Positions 63,199 to 64,000 of a stretch of 64,000 bases of DNA are shown here, one piece after another. The stretch is from Geobacillus thermocatenulatus (GTDB lineage: Bacteria > Bacillota > Bacilli > Bacillales > Anoxybacillaceae). Positions within the stretch are counted from its first letter, which is position 1; each line of letters opens with the position of its first letter. Where the stretch lies: contig NZ_NEWK01000002.1 of assembly GCF_002217655.1 (NCBI RefSeq), positions 1,117,164 to 1,181,163 of the forward strand. Reading direction: 5' to 3'. The position numbers and the translations under genes were made by a program. The notes below the pieces were generated by a model. It did not search any database and was not told the DNA's origin. It was given only the letters and a program-made list of their open reading frames with translations.

Positions 63199-64000
63199 AT
63201 GGTCACAAAGCAACAAACGACACTGCCCCCGCAGCACCAAACGCGCCAGCCCGGCCTGCAAACGGAGATGAACCCGCAGCCGGTCACCATCAAAGACACG
63301 TATCAAGGAAGCGGCAAGCTCAAAAACAAAACCGCCATCATCAGCGGCGGCGACAGCGGCATCGGCCGGGCGGTCGCGGTCCATTTTGCCAAGGAAGGAG
63401 CCGATGTGGCGATTCTCTATCTCAACGAACATGAAGACGCCGAAGAAACGAAACGGCTCGTCGAGCAGGAAGGAAGACGGTGCCTGGCCATTGCGGGAGA
63501 CATTGGCGATGAAGCGTTTTGCAAAGAGGCGGTGAAACAGACGATCGAAGCGTTCGGCAAGCTCGATATCGTCGTCAATAACGCCGCCGAGCAGCACCCG
63601 CAGCCGAATTTTCTCAACATTACCGCCGAGCAGCTGGAAAAAACGTTTCGCACGAACGTGTTCGGCTGCTTTTTCCTAACGAAAGCGGCGCTCCCGCACT
63701 TAAAAAGCGGAAGCGCGATTATTAACACCGCTTCGATCACCGCCTACGAAGGAAACGAGCAACTCATCGACTACTCGGCGACAAAAGGGGCGATCGTCGC
63801 CTTCACCCGCTCGCTCGCCAAAGCGCTCGTCGGCCAAGGCATTCGCGTCAACGGCGTCGCCCCAGGCCCGATTTGGACGCCGCTCATCCCGTCGACGTTC
63901 AAAAGCGAGCAAGTCGCCACATTCGGTGCCAACACGCCGATGAAACGGCCCGGCCAGCCGTGCGAAGTCGCTCCGTGCTACGTCTTTTTGGCGAGCGACG
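63199..64000 (+). CDS. SDR-family oxidoreductase (5' part)
   Basis: At least 267 aa, running off the window. A ~38-residue N-terminal extension leads to the Rossmann motif SGGDSGIGRAVAVHF, the NNAA motif and catalytic Ser-Tyr-Lys (TASITAYEG, DYSATKGAIV), then NGVAPGPIWTPLIPST. This form with an extended N-terminus is common in Bacillus general-stress SDRs (YhdF/YhxC type), often NADP-dependent. The ATG at 63199 follows AAGGAGGGACCACG. Substrate unknown. Confidence 0.88.
   Translation, partial: MVTKQQTTLPPQHQTRQPGLQTEMNPQPVTIKDTYQGSGKLKNKTAIISGGDSGIGRAVAVHFAKEGADVAILYLNEHEDAEETKRLVEQEGRRCLAIAGDIGDEAFCKEAVKQTIEAFGKLDIVVNNAAEQHPQPNFLNITAEQLEKTFRTNVFGCFFLTKAALPHLKSGSAIINTASITAYEGNEQLIDYSATKGAIVAFTRSLAKALVGQGIRVNGVAPGPIWTPLIPSTFKSEQVATFGANTPMKRPGQPCEVAPCYVFLASD

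Noticed and set aside
63109-63912. Minus-strand frames opposite the SDR gene
   Set aside because: Shadows of the SDR gene, which has the complete Rossmann and Tyr-Lys motifs and a strong Shine-Dalgarno.

Overview
The window looks like a chromosome segment of a thermophilic, denitrifying Bacillaceae bacterium, most likely Geobacillus. The housekeeping part is moderately GC-rich. Neighbours match Bacillus yit genes (yitJ, yitK/yajQ, yitS, yitU, yitV), Shine-Dalgarno sites are strong AGGAGG types, and nirK, narK and a quinol-type NO reductase sit beside a Bacillus-type Fnr. No rRNA, tRNA or CRISPR array was seen.

Layout. (1) 0-24 kb is an anaerobic nitrogen-oxide region: 3' end of fnr, nirK, narK, a radical SAM/SPASM gene, mobA, three DUF2249 genes, norB (qNOR), a second Crp/Fnr regulator, a 12-TM membrane protein and a DUF59 protein. 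FNR-like boxes (TGTGA-N6-TCACA) lie about 28-31 bp upstream of -10 hexamers in front of most of these genes, so they appear to form one regulon. Embedded are an ABC/NEW3 exporter cluster facing an ECF sigma/anti-sigma pair, and a secreted-peptide/ABC cluster (9.8-14.7 kb) facing an orphan LuxR-type regulator. (2) 24-36.4 kb is mostly ordinary: a broken fic, cadC-cadA with two operators, yitV/yitU/DUF3813/degV, an intact Fic protein, yajQ, and a MocR regulator facing a PaiB-like/LysE pair. (3) 36.4-48.6 kb is an AT-richer accessory island full of fossils: IS1634 and IS110-like remnants, a phage head-morphogenesis/toxin-50 fusion gene broken by a 297-bp inverted-repeat element with a target duplication, a decayed ycgG-ycgF pair, a TnpB C-terminus with its right end, duplicated fragments, an AT-rich ORF followed by an ABC transporter, and a Cys-rich protein resembling halocin C8-type bacteriocins. 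(4) 48.7-56 kb holds potABCD and a compact circular-bacteriocin cluster (structural peptide, large membrane protein, SpoIIM/DUF95 protein, ATPase, candidate immunity protein). (5) 56.3-64 kb holds a SAM riboswitch with yitJ and metH, an AbrB/PIN toxin-antitoxin pair, a truncated doc and the 5' part of an SDR gene.

Working together: NarK brings in nitrate/nitrite, NirK makes NO, qNOR makes N2O; the DUF2249/DUF59/12-TM operon probably supports NO handling or metal-centre maturation. Narrow peptide or bacteriocin export systems recur three times (9.8-15.6, 42.4-48.3 and 52.6-56.0 kb). Products are inferred from motifs and recalled family features only; no database search was run.
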